Of a DNA stretch of 64,000 bases, positions 60,501 to 64,000 are shown piece after piece (within the stretch, counting starts at the first letter, position 1; the number at the start of each line of letters is the position of its first letter). This stretch comes from Antedon mediterranea (taxonomy: Eukaryota; Echinodermata; Crinoidea; Comatulida; Antedonidae): assembly GCF_964355755.1 (NCBI RefSeq), contig NC_092680.1:21801001-21865000 (forward strand). Direction: 5' to 3'. The notes beneath the pieces are model-generated. The model was not told where the DNA came from. It searched no databases and worked only from the letters and a program-made list of their open reading frames with translations. The position numbers were made by a program, and so were the translations under genes.

Positions 60501-61079
60501 TCAGGTCAGAGGTTAACTATCTACCATATAACATTTTCTAAATATTATTTAAATGCCCGCCATTCAATATCATGTTTTTAAAAAGTGGAAATAATCATCA
60601 TTACAGTAACTATAATGCCATGATGGCTGGTAGGAGGAGGGTGCATTATTTGTATTAGACTTCATTTATTCATTAATTAATTTAAATTAATTAAATTAAA
60701 ATAAAGATAATATTTTGATTATATTGGTTGGTTCTTTAGTTCATTCTTTTAAACTTACTGGACGATAAAGTCTATACAGTATTATATATCAAATTTTACC
60801 ACAAAATAATAAAGACCTTTTGGGTCGAAACGTCCCGGATTCAAGTAATCTGCCTTTTTCTGATCCGCCGCCGGCCTGAGCTAGACTGTAGTAAGGCCTA
60901 GGCCTACACTAAAACAGTTGTTTATCCTAGGCTATATTATTAGATAATATCTCTACAAAATTAACAACAGAAATCAAAACATAAAAACGGATTACGAATT
61001 TACCATAAGCATTTAAACGTTTAAGAATTAAGTTGGAAATATGTTCGTCAAATAGTGATGTGTCTTTTTCTGAAGTCAT
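54552..61079 (-). CDS. C1orf131: C1orf131-like protein (DUF4602 family)
   Basis: Exons: 61004-61079, 60123-60421, 59649-59798, 55014-55100, 54847-54899, 54552-54711. They give 825 nt, 274 residues, close to about 290 in human C1orf131; all phases match. Residues about 30-125 are very Lys-rich with nuclear-signal-like KKRKKKR and KKKKKRKKKVK runs. The conserved part runs from FGLSGFDYEDKEKMELQRAI through RLGAQAPKKEYMNYKQL to VYIDGQVGKFTRGMQIVSKK. Human C1orf131 is a component of the small-subunit processome, so a nucleolar role in 18S rRNA maturation is likely. Intron 3 is about 4.5 kb and almost filled by one transposon. The start at 61079 is the only ATG in exon 1. Confidence 0.88.
55195..55373. 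mobile_element. MITE family A, copy 11, right end cut by the 4.3-kb element
   Basis: The left end TAAAGCCCTGTCCACACTAT is intact. The right end stops at GATAGTGTAGACAG; the expected AGCTTTA is replaced by the start of the next element (CATTAGGCGC). Confidence 0.8.
56390..58620. repeat. Nested satellite: 86-128-bp units built of 21-bp subrepeats, about 19 units
   Basis: Every unit has ACTGTACATTATTCTATACG followed by GATTATCGGGTAGCACATTC. It then has one to three 21-bp copies of TTTCAAATGGATAGCACATT-A and a closing GGTAGCACAATCAAATGGAT. Unit spacing changes in steps of about 21 bp. Confidence 0.92.
58665..58860 (-). mobile_element. SINE 3' part, antisense
   Basis: TTGAATTGAATTGAAAT matches the CAATT tail in reverse. 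ACTCGTCTCGAAAGATGTAC and TAGGTTCTTTAAGTACAC match the SINE body in reverse. It follows the nested satellite inside the 4.26-kb element. Confidence 0.7.
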
Positions 61080-61289
61080 TTTAACAACCAGACAGGGATT
61101 CCCATAGAACAACGTGTGTTGCGTGAACGTGCGATATATAAATGACCGGCGTGAAGTTGGTTACTTATTCCTTATTCGATATTCAATTTTTTTTGTGAAG
61201 TTGGATCCTTATTCGACATTCACATTCACATGTATGGGGCGCAATATGTGTAATATTTTAATTAAATGATTTTATACTTACGGCTTAGA
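61080..61289. promoter_or_regulatory. 5' flank of the C1orf131-like gene
   Basis: Only about 210 bp lie between the start codon and the satellite. A short repeat (TGAAGTTGG ... TTATTCGA-ATTCA) occurs twice at 61153 and 61196. No certain promoter element. Confidence 0.35.
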
Positions 61290-64000
61290 TTAACTAGGGC
61301 TATGATTTATAGGGCTATAACTTCGTTATAAACAGCATGGACCGGGATGACGATACATGGGTTGGGGCTAGTAGGGTCCAGTCGTTTCAGAAAAATACCA
61401 CTTGCCCCGGTCCATGCCGTCTAGCTGTCATTTTACGCCATTTTAAAACGTTACTACAATTTAACGTTTTTTTAAATAAAAATTGCAATATAACCGGATA
61501 AAATATAGGGCTATAATTACGTGATAAACGGCATGGACCGGGATGACGATACATGGATTGGGGCGAGTAGGATCTAGTCATTTCAGAAAAATACCACTTG
61601 CCCCGGTCCATGCCGTCTAGCTGCCATTTTACGCCATTTTAAAACGTTACCACAATTTAAGTTTTTTTTTTTATAAAAAATGCAATATAACCGTATGATT
61701 TATAGGGCTATAATTACGTTATAAACGGCATGGACCGGGATGACGATACATGGGTGGGTTGGGGCGAGTAGGGTCCAGTCATTTCAGAAATATACCTCTT
61801 ACCCCGATCCATGTCGTCTAGCTGTCATTTTACGCCATTTTAAAACGTTACTACAATTTAACGTTTTTTTAAATAAAAAATGCAATATAACCGGATGAAA
61901 TATAGGGCTATAATTAGGTTATAAACGGCATGGACCGGGATGACGATACATGGGTTGGGGCGAGTAAGGTCCAGTCATTTAAGAAAAATACCTCTTACCC
62001 CGGTCCATGCCGTCTAGCTGTCATTTGACGCCATTTTAAAACGTTACTACAATTTAAGGTTTTCATAAAAAATGTAATGTAAACGTATGATTTATAGGGC
62101 TATAATTACGTTATAAACGGCATGGACCGGGATGACGATACATGGGTTGGGGCAAGTAGGGTCCAGTCAATTCATAAAAATACCACTTGCCCCGGTCCAT
62201 GCCGTCTAGCTATCATTTTACGCCATTTTAAAAGGTTACTACAATTTAACGTTTTTTTTAATAAAAAATGCAATATAACCGAATGATTTATAGGGCTATA
62301 ATTACGTTATAAACGGCATGGACCGGGATGACGATACATGGGTTGGGGCTAGTAGGGTCCAGTCATTTCAGAAAAATACCACTTGCCCCGGTCCATGCCG
62401 TCTAGCTGTCATTTTAAGCCATTTTAAAACGTTACCGGTACTACAATTTTTTTTTTTTAAATACAAAATGCAATATAACCGAATGATTTATAGGGCTATT
62501 ATAATGACGTTATAAACGGCATGGACCGGGATGACGATACATGGGTTGGGGCGAGTAGGGTCCAGTCATTTCAGAAATATACCTCTTACCCCGATCCATG
62601 CCGTCTAGCTGTCATTTTACGCCATTTTAAAACGTTACTACAATTTAAGGTTTTCATAAAAAATGCAATGTAAACGTATGATTTATAGGGCTATAATTAC
62701 GTTATAAACGGCATGGACCGGGATGACGATACATGGGTTGGGGCAAGTAGGGTCCAGTCAATTCAGAAAAATACCACTTGCCCCGGTCCATGCCGTCTAG
62801 CTATCATTTTACGCCATTTTAAAACGTTACTACAATTTAACGGTTTTTTTAAAATAAAAAATGCAATATAACCGAATGATTATAGGGCTATAATTACGTT
62901 ATAAACGGCATGGACCGGGATGACGATACATGGGTTAGGGCTAGTAGGGTCCAGTCGTTTCAGAAATATACCACTTGCCCCGGTCCATGCCGTCTAGCTG
63001 CCATTTCACGCCATTTTAAAACCTTACTACAATTTAACGTTTTTATAAAAAATGCAATATAACCGGATGATATATAGGGCTATAATTACGTTATAAACGG
63101 CATAGACCGGGATGACGATACATGGGTGGGTTGGGGCGAGTAGGGTCCAGTCATTTCAGAAATATACCTCTTACCCCGATCCATGTCGTCTAGCTGTCAT
63201 TTTACGCCATTTTAAAACGTTACTACAATTTAACGTTTTTTTAAATAAAAAATGCAATATAACCGGATGAAATATAGGGCTATAATTAGGTTATAAACGG
63301 CATGGACCGGGATGACGATACATGGGTTGGGGCGAGTAAGGTCCAGTCATTTAAGAAAAATACCTCTTACCCCGGTCCATGCCGTCTAGCTGTCATTTGA
63401 CGCCATTTTAAAACGTTACTACAATTTAAGGTTTTCATAAAAAATGTAATGTAAACGTATGATTTATAGGGCTATAATTACGTTATAAACGGCATGGACC
63501 GGGATGACGATACATGGGTTGGGGCAAGTAGGGTCCAGTCAATTCATAAAAATACCACTTGCCCCGGTCCATGCCGTCTAGCTATCATTTTACGTCATTT
63601 TAAAAGGTTACTACAATTTAACGTTTTTTTTAATAAAAAAATGCAATATAACCGAATGATTTATAGGGCTATAATTACGTTATAAACGGCATGGACCGGG
63701 AATGACGATACATGGGTTGGGGCTAGTAGGGTCCAGTCATTTCAGAAAAATACCACTTGCCCCGGTCCATGCCGTCTAGCTGTCATTTTAAGCCATTTTA
63801 AAACGTTACCGGTACTACAATTTTTTTTTTAAAATACAAAATGCAATATAACCGAATGATTTATAGGGCTATTATAATGACGTTATAAACGGCATGGACC
63901 GGGATGACGATACATGGGTTGGGGCGAGTAGGGTCCAGTCATTTCAGAAATATACCTCTTACCCCGATCCATGCCGTCTAGCTGTCATTTTACGCCATTT
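61290..64000. repeat. Satellite of ~196-bp monomers in a 7-monomer higher-order repeat, runs off the right edge
   Basis: Monomer marks (GCATGGACCGGG) start near 61335, 61531, 61728, 61928, 62120, 62316, 62519, 62711, 62908, 63100, 63300, 63492, 63689 and 63892. Monomers 61728, 61928, 62120, 62316 and 62519 recur 1372-1373 bp later with the same private variants. Each monomer carries GGCATGGACCGGG and, about 60 nt on, CCCGGTCCATGCC, a 13-bp inverted repeat. Short open frames in it are by-products. Confidence 0.95.

Noticed and set aside
61387-63685. Short open frames starting MDRDDDTWVGASRVQS and similar
   Set aside because: Produced by the satellite monomer; repeated with frameshifts and no conserved length.

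Overview
The window is animal nuclear DNA. It is AT-rich and carries spliced genes with GT-AG introns, intronic transposon debris, minisatellites and frequent AGGCCTA motifs. Six genes of ordinary bilaterian families can be read exon by exon with matching reading phases. The AGGCCTA-rich non-coding DNA and the gene families suggest an invertebrate deuterostome, most likely an echinoderm; this is inference, not proof.

Layout. 17-6400 (-): 5' part of a voltage-gated calcium channel alpha-2/delta subunit gene, running off the left edge. 6401-14308: intergenic DNA with MITEs, a SINE-like copy and a 24-bp minisatellite. 14309-17981 (-): a complete KHDRBS/Sam68-like STAR RNA-binding protein gene (8 exons, 315 aa). 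19598-24151 (+): a complete carotenoid oxygenase gene of the BCO/RPE65 family (8 exons, 520 aa). 27211-45556 (-): a complete ATAD2-type AAA+ ATPase and bromodomain gene (22 exons, 1368 aa). 47867-53804 (+): a complete tectonic-family ciliary transition-zone gene (12 exons, about 692 aa). 54552-61079 (-): a complete C1orf131-like nucleolar gene (6 exons, 274 aa). From about 61290 to the right edge: a satellite of ~196-bp monomers arranged in a seven-monomer higher-order repeat of about 1372 bp. The genes look like independent housekeeping or signalling genes; nothing suggests an operon or a joint pathway.

The most unusual signal is a recurring class of tandem arrays that straddle exon-intron junctions. 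Each unit carries a real splice site plus 19-50 nt of the neighbouring exon. Clear cases: the alpha-2/delta exon 3 donor (42-bp unit), ATAD2 exon 10 acceptor (54-bp unit, nine acceptors), ATAD2 exon 11 acceptor (66-bp unit, three acceptors) and tectonic exon 10 acceptor (81-bp unit, nine acceptors). A weaker fifth case follows the carotenoid oxygenase exon 2 donor. In three clear cases, using a decoy site meets an in-frame stop at once. In tectonic, the three nearest upstream acceptors stay open and could add 27, 54 or 81 residues.

Other structure: a TIR-MITE family in about eleven copies, one of which appears to supply part of an ATAD2 splice donor; a second MITE family with TTAA ends; a 1.74-kb hAT-like element that splits a minisatellite; a 4.26-kb element with 32-bp terminal inverted repeats, filled by a nested satellite and ending about 10 bp from a splice donor; a tRNA-derived SINE whose inner segment seeded a tandem array; and hairpin-forming satellites. 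All exon calls come from hand translation and phase matching. No database search was run.
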